DNA from: Phellopilus nigrolimitatus
Taxonomy: Eukaryota; Basidiomycota; Agaricomycetes; Hymenochaetales; Hymenochaetaceae
Direction of reading: 5' to 3'
Assembly: GCA_021029095.1 (NCBI GenBank)
Contig: JAJOHG010000104.1
Coordinates: 30,900-94,899 of the forward strand
Length of the DNA: 64,000 nt
How positions within the stretch are numbered: the stretch's first letter is position 1; each line of letters begins with the position of its first letter. The translations under genes and the position numbers were made by a program. The notes beneath the pieces are model-generated. The model saw only the letters and a list, made by a program, of their open reading frames with translations. It was not told where the DNA came from and made no database searches. Positions 41,698 to 51,983 of this stretch are shown one piece after another.

Positions 41698-44318
41698 CTA
41701 TACTTCTGCTCCGCCGATGCGCCACGCAAGCAGCTCCGCATACTCGCCCAAACCCTTCACGAGCGCCTTCAGCTCCGCGCGCGCCGGGCGCCGACCAGTA
41801 GCGAGTAAGTCCAGCGCGCCCCCCTCGCCGTCGACGTCCATCTCCACCGCATGGGGGGCAGGCCTTCGAGCAGCGACAGCACTGCTATCCCCGTCCGCGT
41901 CCTTGCAATCTAACTCCTCCGTCGCTGCAATCCACTTTGCAAGCTGCCGGATCTCCGCAGGGTCTGCGAAGCCCCACCACCTCTCCTCCCCTCCCGCGTC
42001 ACCGCCGCCGACACCCCACGCAGCCAAGAACCATCCCCACTTGCGGAGTCCCTCGCGTTCCTCTGCGTCCGGGGCTCGCGCCCGCTTTTTCGTGCGCCGG
42101 TGCGCGGACGCCGCGTAGTACACGTTCCCCCGCGCGTCCCGCCCGAGCGGCGCGAGGCGCGGGTTCGCAGCCTGAAGCGCGAGCGTATGCGCGTGTTCGA
42201 GCGCCGAGAGCCGCGCCTTGTGTGCTTCGCGCGCCGCGCGGTGCGCCTTGTCTTTCTCAGTGTCCTTCGCAGGAGGACCAGCCTTGACTTTCTTCTCAGA
42301 CTTCTTCGCGTTGCCCTCGTCACGGCCGGCGCCAAACCCCATCTCCGCTTCTTCCTCCGCCCACCTCTTGTTCTCCTCGCGCACCTTCGCCCAGTACACA
42401 CGGTTCTCCTCCCGCCCGTCCGCGCAGCCCTGCTCGATCTCTACGCGCACCGACGCGCCCCGCAGGGCGTTCTCGCAGAGCGCAAGGAGCGGCGGGAGTA
42501 GCTGTGTCGCGTGCGTCACCGGGGGTCCAGTGGCGGCGACCAGCGTGTCCTCCGAGTCGGAACGGCAGGACGGAGCGGCGGCCGCTGCAAGTTCGCGCGC
42601 GCTGATCCGCGTGCTCATCCGTGGAGGCGGGACCGACTCAGACTCAGAGTCGGACTCACTGGTAGGCGGTGGGGGTGCAGGGTCCGGGATTGGCACAGGG
42701 AAGACGGCGAGTGGGAGTGTAGTGCGAAGGGCGCTGAGATGTGCCCACAGAGCCGCGGGTCGCACGCCTGCGCAAGCAATGTTCTTAAGCGCTTCCTTGA
42801 TCATCTAATTTTAAAAGAAGTCCGAGTAAGGTAAGTTTCCAAATTTACGAGATTATCTTCCATAAGCGTCTCCCCTGACTTACCTTCTGCTCCTCTGGTT
42901 CGGCATCTGCAGCAATCAAGTCCAGCAAGTTAAGGACGAGCGCCCTTGCGCACGAGTCACCCAGGGTATCAAAGACGTCGAGCTCCTCGAGGTGCGTCAC
43001 GCCAATCTTCATGAGCGGCGCGAAGCGTAACATGAACTCGCGAAGCTTTAGATGAATATTAAAAACGGACAACCTCTAATGCTGAAGGTTAAAGAGTACG
43101 CACGAAGAACCGGTTTTCCGCCTGCGTCTGGTCAAGGTCTGTCGGCACTGCAGTCCACCTGGGCTCGGGGACGACCTTCTTCGGGCGCTTTGCACGCGGC
43201 TTCGGCTTCACGGGTTCGATTGCTTTCTCAGTGGGTTTCGTAATAGGGACGCCCAGAGCAGATCCGCCTGCTGGATACGGTATGTACTTCACGGCGCCCG
43301 GGACATTCGAGAGTTTTCTGCAATAAATTGAAATAAAACAGAAACGGGAATAAATAAGCCTTGAAGACAATACATAAAACCAGAGAGAGCAGACGAACCC
43401 CGTGGGCTCAAGACCCTTCGCTTTCCGACAATTGCGGCAGTTGCAGTTGTCCGCACATTTAGGACACCTAGATCGGGTTTTAAGCATGTGAACAGAGGGG
43501 GGAAAAAAAGCGTGATGCATACGTCCAGTGGTACGCGTCGTCGTCAACGTGCTTGCTGTTCTGCTGCGTGATTCTGCGCCGCCTGATCTGCTCGGCGTCC
43601 TTTCCGTAGCGATTGTTGATACATCTATCGCAGTACTTCTGTCTGCAACGCAGTCCGGATTTGAGCGTGCAGTGCAGACCCACTGCATATAGCCGTTAGT
43701 AAAAACAGTCCGATGCGAGAGCAAGAAACGTGACTGCTTACGAGAATTGTCGGTTTTCCTCCGGCACTGGTGGCAGTAGAAGGAGCCATTCGGGAACGTC
43801 TCTTCGCTCTTCGCAGTCTTCGCGGACCCGTCTGCGAGCTTGACTTTTTTGAGCGGCGAGCCCGACCCTGCGGTGGCGGCGGGCGTGTTCGCGTTAAGCG
43901 CCTTCGACGCGAGCAGACTGCCCCTCCCGCGCGGCACTGCAGCGCGGCTCTTATGCGACGCGTGCAGTGGCGACGGCGGGATCTCGACATACACCTGGAA
44001 TTTGCTCTTGAAGGGGCTCGGCCCCGGGGCGCGCGCGGCGCTGGGCGTCGCTTTGGGCGTCGTGCGGTGCAGGGGCGACGGCGGGATCTCAACGAAAACT
44101 TCGAGCTTGCGTTTGAGCGAGTTCGCGCGGGAGATGCCCGCGGTGGGCTTAGGCTTGGGTTTGGGCTTGGGGGTGCTTGCCATTGGCGCGTTCACGGATG
44201 GGGGCGCCGTGCGCCGGTGAAACGGTGATGGTGGGATCTCGACGAAGACCTCCATGCGCCGCCTGTGGGCGGCTGAGAGCCGCTGCGTCGAGGAGGACGA
44301 CGACGACGCTGCGGACAT
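41698..44318 (-). CDS. CDCA7-type zinc-finger protein with DDT and WHIM-like regions
   Basis: A probable chromatin regulator. From the ATG at 44,318, three copies of a VFVEIPPSPxH motif lie in a basic, Pro/Ser-rich N-terminus. The zf-4CXXC_R1 domain of the CDCA7/R1 family follows: YCHQCRRKTDNS, then GLHCTLKSGLRCRQKYCDRC, NNRYG, and CPKCADNCNCRNCRKAKG with LEPTG. Next come a Lys/Pro-rich linker (KPKPRAKRPKKVVPEPRW), a DDT-like helical segment (LREFMLRFAPLMKIGVTHLE; ALVLNLLDLIAAD) and a WHIM-like end (PLGRDARGNVYY; RWWGFADPAEIRQLAKWIAA), stopping at 41,698-41,700. At least six introns. The animal family member CDCA7 recruits the HELLS remodeler for DNA methylation; the DDT/WHIM part suggests nucleosome-remodeler-like function. 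The gene looks intact and is the parent of relics A and B. Confidence 0.82.
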
Positions 44319-44510
44319 TTGTGTTTTCAAATGGTGGTGATGGTTCAACTTCAACTTCAACTTGGTTGAACATGACGCGACTAAATTAGCTTACAACCAC
44401 CACGCGTGTGATCACGTGACTCACGCCGTTAGACCGGCCCTAAACCCGCGTCCAAAAATTGGACGACACCGTTTTGCAGTTGCTGGCCTCATTCGTCGTC
44501 GACCTATAGC
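44319..44510. promoter_or_regulatory. divergent promoter of the CDCA7-like gene and TIM17
   Basis: Only 192 bp between the two start codons, so both genes share this region. It includes a short GTTGAAGTTGAAGTTGAA-type repeat close to the CDCA7-like start (its leader would read AACTTC repeats). Confidence 0.6.
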
Positions 44511-45172
44511 ATGGCCCACGCCGACCACACTCGCGATCCCTGGTCCGTCTCGTTTATTTATTGTAATTAAAAGTGAAAACTAATTTCGTCGATGAAGTCC
44601 ATGGGTGATCCTCAATGACTTTGGCGGTGCGTTCGCCATGGGCGCCATCGGCGGCGGGATCTGGCACGGTATCAAAGGCGCACGCAACTCGCCACGGGTA
44701 TGTCCATTCTCCGTTTTCGTATATTCGCCATATCTCCAGAAAGCTCAATTAAAACCTTGCATCGCAGGGTGAGCGTCTCGTCGGCGCCGTCTCCGTCATC
44801 AAGGCGCGTGCGCCCGTCACGGGCGGGAACTTTGGCGTGTGGGGCGGGATGTTCTCCACGTTCGACTGCGCGGTCAAGGGCTACCGGCAGAAGGAGGACG
44901 CCTGGAACGCGATCATCTCTGGCTTCATGACCGGCGGCTGCCTCGCCGCTCGCAGCGGGCCCAAGTCCGCGCTCGGCTCGGCGGTTGCGTGCAGCATTCT
45001 GCTCGGCGTGTTCGAGGGCGTTGGCGTGCTTCTCAACCGAATCTTCTCCGAAGGGAACAGGCAGCAGCTCCCTCCATGTGTGTACTCACCTTCCATCTTC
45101 GGTGCCTAAGCTGACCTTTTGCCCCCCTATCCAGTACCTGAAAACATGACGTCCAGCCCGTCGCCTGTATAG
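44511..45172 (+). CDS. TIM17: mitochondrial inner membrane translocase subunit TIM17
   Basis: Core channel-associated subunit of the TIM23 presequence translocase. A short first exon [11 protein letters not shown] is joined across a roughly 65-nt intron to [20 protein letters not shown], then [20 protein letters not shown] and [20 protein letters not shown]. The [20 protein letters not shown] region and the last transmembrane stretch follow. Four hydrophobic segments are typical of the Tim17/22/23 fold. A final intron leads to [12 protein letters not shown] and TAG at 45,170-45,172. About 155-160 aa, normal for the family and intact. Confidence 0.93.
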
Positions 45173-45442
45173 CTCCCGTTTTACTCATCGACCTCCGCAT
45201 CTTAGACCTATGTATTTGTGCACTTGCATTGTCCATAACCCTACTCAGCTCTCGTCGCATAATACAATATTCTCGTTTCGTTCTGGAGCTTTTTTCTAAC
45301 AACCAAGTGTGCTCCTCTGTCGCAAAAAGAGGGAAAAGGAAAAAAAAAAAAAAGTGGATGAAGTGACGTTGCAGGTCGTCGGGATCTCCCGGTCTTACCG
45401 TCTGCTCACCGTCCTCGATGCACAGCTGCGGTCCATACGCAT
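45173..45442. other. TIM17 3' region and upstream region of the next gene
   Basis: 270 bp with an A run near 45,339-45,352. No gene recognised. Confidence 0.4.
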
Positions 45443-47742
45443 ATGTCTCCCTATGTCTCCGCGCCATGGTCAGCAGTGGCGCTAGCCCCGCGGCACGCGC
45501 ACACACACGTCCTCCAGCGCACGCTGAGCCTGGCGCCGCGCGCGCTTCCAGGCAACAGACGTAGCCAGCTCAAACCCGCTCGGCTTCAGAAAGGTCTGGG
45601 ACGAGGACTCGCACAGGCAAGATATGCCTCGCAGTCTGCAGGCAGTGCGGGAGGATCTAGCTCTCATACGCTGCTGAAGGAAAAGGACAGCGCGGACAAG
45701 GAGAAGGACGCGCTGCAGCGCGCCCACGCCGTGCTCCTCTCCCTCCCTTCGCGCACGCATCCGAGCCCGGCTCATGGTGATGAAGACAGCATTGAAGAGG
45801 CAGACCTCGCAGACCTCGTCTCTGCAAGTGAGGAGCTGCTGCATGCCGACTCGCCTTCGTCGACGAAGGTGCGAGTTGCCGGTGCGTCCCTCCGAGTACG
45901 CACTTTTCTTCCCTGCTAATAAAAAGTGCAGTGTACGGCCCCGACGCGGCACCCTCTGCACGCACGCTCGTCGCTGCGCTACTCGACGACCCGCTCTCCA
46001 CAGATGAGGCGTTGCACGATGCCATACGCGATCGGTGGAAGGACGCGCCGGATGACGTCCAGCAGTTCGAGTGCGTGCCATCTCACATTCAGACGTTGAA
46101 TAGATGCTGAATACTTTTTTCAAAGACATGCCCCATCCATCTCCTCCTCTGCAGACACCACCGCGCTCCCATCTCCCTTCCTTACGCGCTTCGCCGGCCC
46201 AATATCCCTCACCGAGCTCCGCTCACCATCACCTTCTCCCTCGTCCCCCGCGCTCGCCCCCCTCCTCGCCGCAGACGTCCCCATCCTCGTGCGCACGCCC
46301 TTCCTCGCCGGGCCCTCCGCGTTCTCTCCCTACTTGCACAACCCGCACGCACTCCTCGTGCTCGACACCGCGCTCGACCCCGCCTCCGCCACCGGCACAC
46401 TCGTGTGCGCACGTGCCGGCGCCGCACACGGTGTATCCCCGCAGCGCATGCTCTGCATCGACGTGTCACGCGCCGCGCGCGGGCTCGCGGCGCTCCGCGC
46501 ATCGTCGGGCCCCCCATCCGAAAAGGCGGACGCGGTGCGCCGGTACCAGTCGGACGTCCTCGGCTCGCACCTCCCCGCGCTGCTCTCCGCGCTCGAGGAG
46601 ACGATACGTCATGGGCTGGTCTCTCTACACGCAGACGCGAGGGATGCGCTCGCGCGGCATGCGGTGGATGTAGGGGAGAATATGGTACGCAACGCGAAGC
46701 ACGAGACGGACGACGTACGAGCACGAGTGGGCGCGTTGCGTGCGCGCGTACTCGAAGAGAGGGAGAGAGCGTTCACGGAGATACTTGGTGGCGGCGACGC
46801 TGTGGATCTGAAGGAGGGGAAGGAGAAGGGCCCGATCGCGCAGGGTGTAGAGCGCGTCGCAGCCGACGTGCGGCCGACGCTCGACGGCCTTACGTGGTGG
46901 CGCCTTCCGCTCGTCGTGGACGATGTCAGCACGCGTGTGGACCGTGCAGTCGAGCGGGCGTACACAAGGCAATTCGAGAATGAGGTACATAGAAACTCAT
47001 TTATTTATCCCATAAAAAGTGGCGCTGACACTTCTACCACCAGCTCGTCTTCCACACCGGCCGGCTCGCGGCCCTGCAAACGCGCCTCGTAGCAGACACA
47101 ACCGCCCTCGTCGCAGGCCTCCCGCCGCCCCTCCATTCTTCCGTTCTGCAGAATACCCTCGCGCAACTCGCTTCCGCGCCTTCCTTCCGCCTCGCGCCCC
47201 CTACACCATCGCCCCTCTCCCCCTCCGACGCAGGCCTGCTCGCCCCGCTACGCGCGCGCACCGCCCAGCTTGCCCACGCAACGCGCGCACTGCACCTCGC
47301 CGCGCAGCGCACGCTCCTCTCCTCCGCGTTCGCCACCGCGCTGTCATCCGCGCTCGGCTACGCCGCGTGTCTCTCAACCGTCCTTGACGGCGCGAGTGCA
47401 GCGGGCGCCGGCGCGCTCGGCGCGCTGCTCGGGCTGCGCTGGGCCGTCGGCCGCTGGGAGCGCGCGCGGCGCGCGTGGTGGGCCGACTTCTTCCGCGTCG
47501 GCGGAGGCCTGGAGCGCGACCTCCGGAGCGGCCTGGGCGCGGTGCTGGAGCGGCAGGTGTGTGCGGTCCCTGAGGAAGCGTGTCGGGGCGTCGGGAGCGC
47601 CGTGCAGAGGCGCGAGGCGGAGGTGGGGCGAGTGGAGGAGGAGCTCGAGGGCGTGCGAGGCGTGCTAAATCGGTTGTCTGCGGAGCAGGACACACCTGAG
47701 GCGTTGGAAAGAGGGAAAGAGAAGGCGGACGGCGAAAAGTAG
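45443..47742 (+). CDS. Mmc1-like mitochondrial protein (tentative)
   Basis: A multi-exon gene of about 690 aa. The N-terminus (from MSPYVSAPWSAVALAPRHAH) is rich in Arg/Ala/Ser and lacks acidic residues for the first 50 positions, as in mitochondrial presequences (QRTLSLAPRALPGNRRSQL; ARYASQS). Later blocks include VYGPDAAPSARTLVAALLDD, DVPILVRTPFLAGPSAFSPY, GLVSLHADARDALARHAVD and ADVRPTLDGLTWWRLPLVVD. A C-terminal part has hydrophobic stretches (TLLSSAFATALSSALGY; AGAGALGALLGLRWAVGRW) and a coiled coil at the end. The arrangement recalls the fungal Mmc1 family of inner-membrane, dynamin-like proteins, but I am not certain. Very GC-rich, with many antisense shadow ORFs. Stop at 47,740-47,742. 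Confidence 0.6.
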
Positions 47743-47926
47743 CCTTACATTATTTGTCTCTCAATCATAGTTGGATTCCGTATAGAGGTTAAATGCACTC
47801 CCATATCTTAAATATGTTCCAACTAAACGAAACAGCAAGTGAACAAAGAGTACAGTTCTACGGGAACTTTCAAGCGATTCCATATATTGTAATATAAATC
47901 GGGGGCACGTCGGGCGAATGATTCCC

Positions 47927-49018
47927 TCATGAGTTCGTCACGACGATCTTCGGCCCTTTGTTCTCCTGGCGCGACGGCGGCGGCGATGGGTACCCCGGCG
48001 CAGGCCCAGGGCCAGCCTGCGGGCCAGGACGATTCCTTGAAACCATACCCTCGTCCCCGTCCTCGTCCTCGCTGTCTCCGATCCCAAACAGCTCCTCGCG
48101 CTCGTCCCACACATCGCCCAGACGGATCCGGCCGCCCCTGTCTTTCCCCGGCGACTTTGGCGCCGTGCCAGGCTCCCCGGTCCCTTGGTCGCGATGCATG
48201 GGGAGGAGCAACGTCCCTCCGACGTCCTCCTCGTCGTCGTCGAAGCTGGCATCATCGAGAGCGTCGGGGTTGAGCGAGATGGGGCGGTAGAGGCGTGCGA
48301 TCTAGTACGGAAATTGAGAGAAGGGCGCTTGGTGTTGCGGGAAAACGGGACGTACCTCTCTCCGATGCCGGTAGTATTTTTCGAGATAGTACGCGGTCCA
48401 GAGGCCTATTGCGGAGCCAATTAGGTTTGCCTGAATGATATGAAGATTAGCTGTGGATTCTGAAACGCGAGGGAAGACTCACAGCTATGTTGCCCATGTG
48501 GATTTCTTTATGCTGGAATTTCTCCTCCGTTCAGCCGATATTATGGCGAAAGCAAGACACGGCACTCAACTGGAAGCAGCGACTGAACGATCTCGCTGAC
48601 GATACCTCCGAGAAGGAAGCATATTATTGCGGTCAAGATGAGTGGCGAATGACGCCAGATCCATATCCGCCGCGCTTCCCTGCAGACATGCCGTCAGCAC
48701 TTCGTCCAACGGTTTCGAGTTGCAGCGAGACGAGACACACTCTTCGACGTCGAAGATAAAGTAGAACACGGTCGTGGCGAGGCACAGGCACACGAGGTGG
48801 ATGATCTTGTCGTTGAGCGGGAGCGAGTGCGCGAAGTTGGTGAAGCCCAGGAATGCGAGCAGCAGCATGATAAGCGCCGTGAACAGCACGAACCACTACG
48901 CACGATATCCCAGAACCTTTGAGTTGCATATCTCGTTGTCGGAATAGATTGAGAGACGCACTGGACGCAGCCGCAGGGGCAGGTCGTATTTTGGCAGTCT
49001 GAACTTGTGCGAGCGCAT
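47927..49018 (-). CDS. VanZ-like membrane protein
   Basis: A fungal VanZ-family integral membrane protein of unknown function. The ATG at 49,018 gives MRSHKFRLPKYDLPLRLRP, then a 66-nt intron. A membrane segment follows (WFVLFTALIMLLLAFLGF), then NFAHSLPLNDKIIHLVCLCL, ATTVFYFIFDVEEEARRIWI, a third segment (ILTAIICFLLGGIVSEIVQS) and, after another intron, ANLIGSAIGLW...YYLEKYYRHRRE. The C-terminal tail is acidic and Gly/Pro-rich (GIGDSEDEDGDEGM), ending IVVTNS at 47,927. Without the 66-nt intron the frame meets a TAG just before WFVLF; the donor GTGCGT and acceptor CGTAG fit well, so the gene is intact. Confidence 0.8.
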
Positions 49019-49414
49019 GACCGCCCGGAACGCGCGCCTGGCGGACCTGCGCACTCCCTTTTTGGAGCCCGCGCCTGCACCGCTCGATGGTGAAGACAGC
49101 CCGAGCATCGTTCACGCTGCTGCTGTTGTTTCGACCGTCGTGGGCGTCGTTGCGAGGTGCTGGTGTATACGGAGCTCTTGGTCGGACTGATCGGACCCAA
49201 TGCGGAAGCGGTCGACTGCGCTGCCACGTGACGCACGTGGTTTCGTGATCGGCATCATCACGTGAATCTAAATTTAGTCACCACAGTCACCGAGGCTGGT
49301 CCGACTCCTATGTAGACCTTGTTCATGTGGCCTGCCTTGACCAGAGCCATTGCTGGTCGATACACTATCAGCACACGCTCATCGCGTCTGATCTCTGCAA
49401 ACTTGCATCGCAAG
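49019..49414. promoter_or_regulatory. divergent promoter of the VanZ-like gene and proline iminopeptidase
   Basis: About 400 bp between start codons, with a CACGTGACGCACGTGG-type palindromic pair at about 49,226-49,241 and another TCACGTGA at about 49,258. The CACGTG cores match the binding site of bHLH factors. Function is inferred from motif shape only. Confidence 0.45.
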
Positions 49415-51470
49415 ATGTCTTTGATTTCTACCTCAGAGCCGCTGGAAACATACACCCTCAAAGGTACTTTCAATCTGACAAGCTTGACCCAAGGACATGT
49501 TAAACCAACGAGAATATGTCATTGAAGATGGCATTAAAGTCATCGAACGTTTTTTCTCGCTTCCTCTGGACTACTCCAAGCCAGAGGGAGATAAGATTCG
49601 TGTTTTTGCGCGGAATCTGGTACCTTTGAGGAAAGCGAGCACGCCTGAGAAGGAGGCCGATCTGCCTTACAGTAACTATTTGTATTTTGTTAATGCTCGT
49701 CGCGACTGAAAGAAATTCATTCAGTGTTGTATTTGCAAGGTCTCTAGCCTCCTGCGTACATGTGTTGTCTATCTCATACTGAAACCTGGAAAATAGGCGG
49801 CCCCGGTTTCGAGGTCGGCATGGGTTCTGCACGTTATCTTGCAAACGAGGTAACTACGTTTAGTATATAATAAATCGGCTGGGAAACTGATCATAGACGC
49901 CCAGTTACACGAACGAGGATATCAGGTACAAGCAGACCGCGGCATAACGCCAGTTAGTTATTAATGGTGCACAGACTCTCTGGCTAGACCAACGCGGCAC
50001 AGGGCTCAGCACACCCATCTCCGCAGAGCTGCTCGAACCGAAATCGGATATCGAAAAGGCTGAATATCTTAAAAACTTCCGTGCCGATAACATAGGTAAC
50101 TAGAAGGCTTTTCTAACCATACGTGTCAATTGTGAACAAACGTCCTGTCCCCGCAGTCCGGGATTGCGAGCAGATTCGCCAGGCTCTCTTAGACAATACC
50201 GACTCTGCGGACCAGAAGTGGTCCATTTGGGGACAGAGTTTCGGTGGCTTCTGCGCGCTGAACTACCTTTCGTTTTTCCCCGAGGGTTTAAAGGAGGTAT
50301 TTCTTACCGGTGGCCTCGCTCCGATCGTCGACCACCCTGATCCGGTATATGAAAAAACAACCAGTGAGTCTTCGACGAAAAAAGAGAAGTAGGCGAGGAA
50401 ATGCTGAGTTATATGTATCACAGATAGGGTCGCGAAGAGGAACAAGATTTACTATGATAAATATCCGCAGGATGTTAGGCGGGTGCGGAGTGTACTTGCA
50501 CATCTCGAGTCCACCGACGTCCGTCTCCCGAACGGAGGTCGGCTCTCCCCAAGCCGGTGGCTGCAGCTCGGTATTAAATTTGGTGAAAGCGGTGAGTCTT
50601 ATCACCAGTAAAAACCTTTGTAACCAAGACTCACAGCCAGTAATCGATGAAGGCGGAATTGACGCGGTTCACGGTAAATCATCCCCCTCACCAGCAATTC
50701 ACGATTTTATTAAAATGCATCCTGTAGAAATCCTGTTCCGCGCGACAAACGACCTCGAGCTCTTCGGAAAGCTCTCGTACAAGCTCTTGCAGTCCGTGCA
50801 GAACGAGTCCGCTTGTGATGGAAACCCGTTATATGCCGTACTGCATGAAGCGATCTATTGTCAGGGGTTTGTGCTTATCTTCTTTTGCCTCGAGCGGGTG
50901 CTAGAATTGCCAATCTAGTCGGGCCTCGAACTGGAGCGCCTCGCGCGTTCTCAGCAGAGATCACAGATTCTCGTGGGCGCATGCGAAGGCGCAGGCTGAC
51001 ACAGAACCCGTTTACTTTTCTGGTGAAATGGTGAGATACGTTCACCGCAATCATTCAAGCACGTACATCTAATAACTTCGCTTTTTATTTCGCAGATCTT
51101 TCCGGACATGTTCGACGACTTCACCGCGTTACGGCCCCTCAAAGGCGTCGCCGACATTTTGGCCGAGTACGACGGCTGGGGAAAGCTGTACGACGAGGAG
51201 CAGCTTGCGAGGAACGAGGTTAAAGTAACTGCAGCCTCGTGAGTCGCGATTTTTCTCCCCAATGCGAATGAAATTTACTTGAGCCGCTGACCGCCTGGCA
51301 GGTACATCGACGACATGTACGTCGACTTCGACCTCGCGCAAGAGACGGCCGCGAAGGTGAAGGGAACCGAGCAGTTCATCACAAACCAGATGTTCCACGA
51401 CGGGTTGCGGAGGCACTCGAAGGAGGTGATTGGAAGGCTCTTCGAGATTTCAAGAAGGGAATACGATTGA
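49415..51470 (+). CDS. proline iminopeptidase-like alpha/beta hydrolase (peptidase S33)
   Basis: Cleaves N-terminal residues, preferably proline, from peptides. After splicing the protein reads REYVIEDGIKVIERFFSLPL, DLPYMLYLQGGPGFEVGMG (oxyanion HGGP-type motif), GYQTLWLDQRGTGLSTPISA, the nucleophile elbow SIWGQSFGGFCALNYLSFFP, and later IFPDMFDDFTALRPLKGVAD with EYDGWGKLYDEEQLARN. It ends in SRREYD at TGA 51,468-51,470. Seven or more introns. The start is uncertain: ATG 49,415 (MSLISTSEPLETYTLKG) is plausible for the family but is out of frame with REYVIEDG by one base near 49,500. Initiation at ATG 49,497 would drop about 27 residues. The offset may be a sequence error. Confidence 0.82.
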
Positions 51471-51983
51471 TGTACCCAGAATGTGTGTTCCAAGGGTGCT
51501 ACGTAGGGTGAACATGGGTAAAATACCGTGGAATTCAAGCTTTTATTTCCTGGGTTACTTTTCGTGGACTCGAGCGTGAATAAAAGCTTTTTTATGCTTA
51601 AACCTTAGCCATGCATAATTCGCTCGCCCATAATATGTAGGTACCCATATATATACATACAATCATAGTTTCTAAGATCATCCACATTAAGACTTTGACG
51701 GCTGCTTCAATCTCTGACAAATTTAAAATTTAAAAGTTCTGCGTGGGCACGTGACGTGTCATCACGCGGCGTGTCCATAGACGCGCCGTACACACACGTC
51801 TGCTTGACTTAAGACTGTCTCCTACTGAAGGCTTTTCACCGGGTTTTACATTAACTTATTTTGCGAGTTTGATTTTCACCCTGCAGAGTCTTCTGGTAGA
51901 TAAATTCTATACGAGCGCCCTCTGCGCAGGATACACGTCACGCCTGGGAATTGCGGCACTCCTCCGCTCACGAAGGAGCTACA
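51471..51983. other. intergenic between proline iminopeptidase and AVT transporter genes
   Basis: About 510 bp, AT-rich in the first half. It contains GTGACGTGTCATCACG at about 51,752-51,767, a CRE/ATF-like palindrome. No gene. Confidence 0.4.

Noticed and set aside
48890..49018. Premature TAG or 21-nt ultrashort intron in the VanZ-like gene
   Set aside because: A normal 66-nt intron with GTGCGT donor and CGTAG acceptor removes the stop in frame, so neither decay nor an ultrashort intron is needed.
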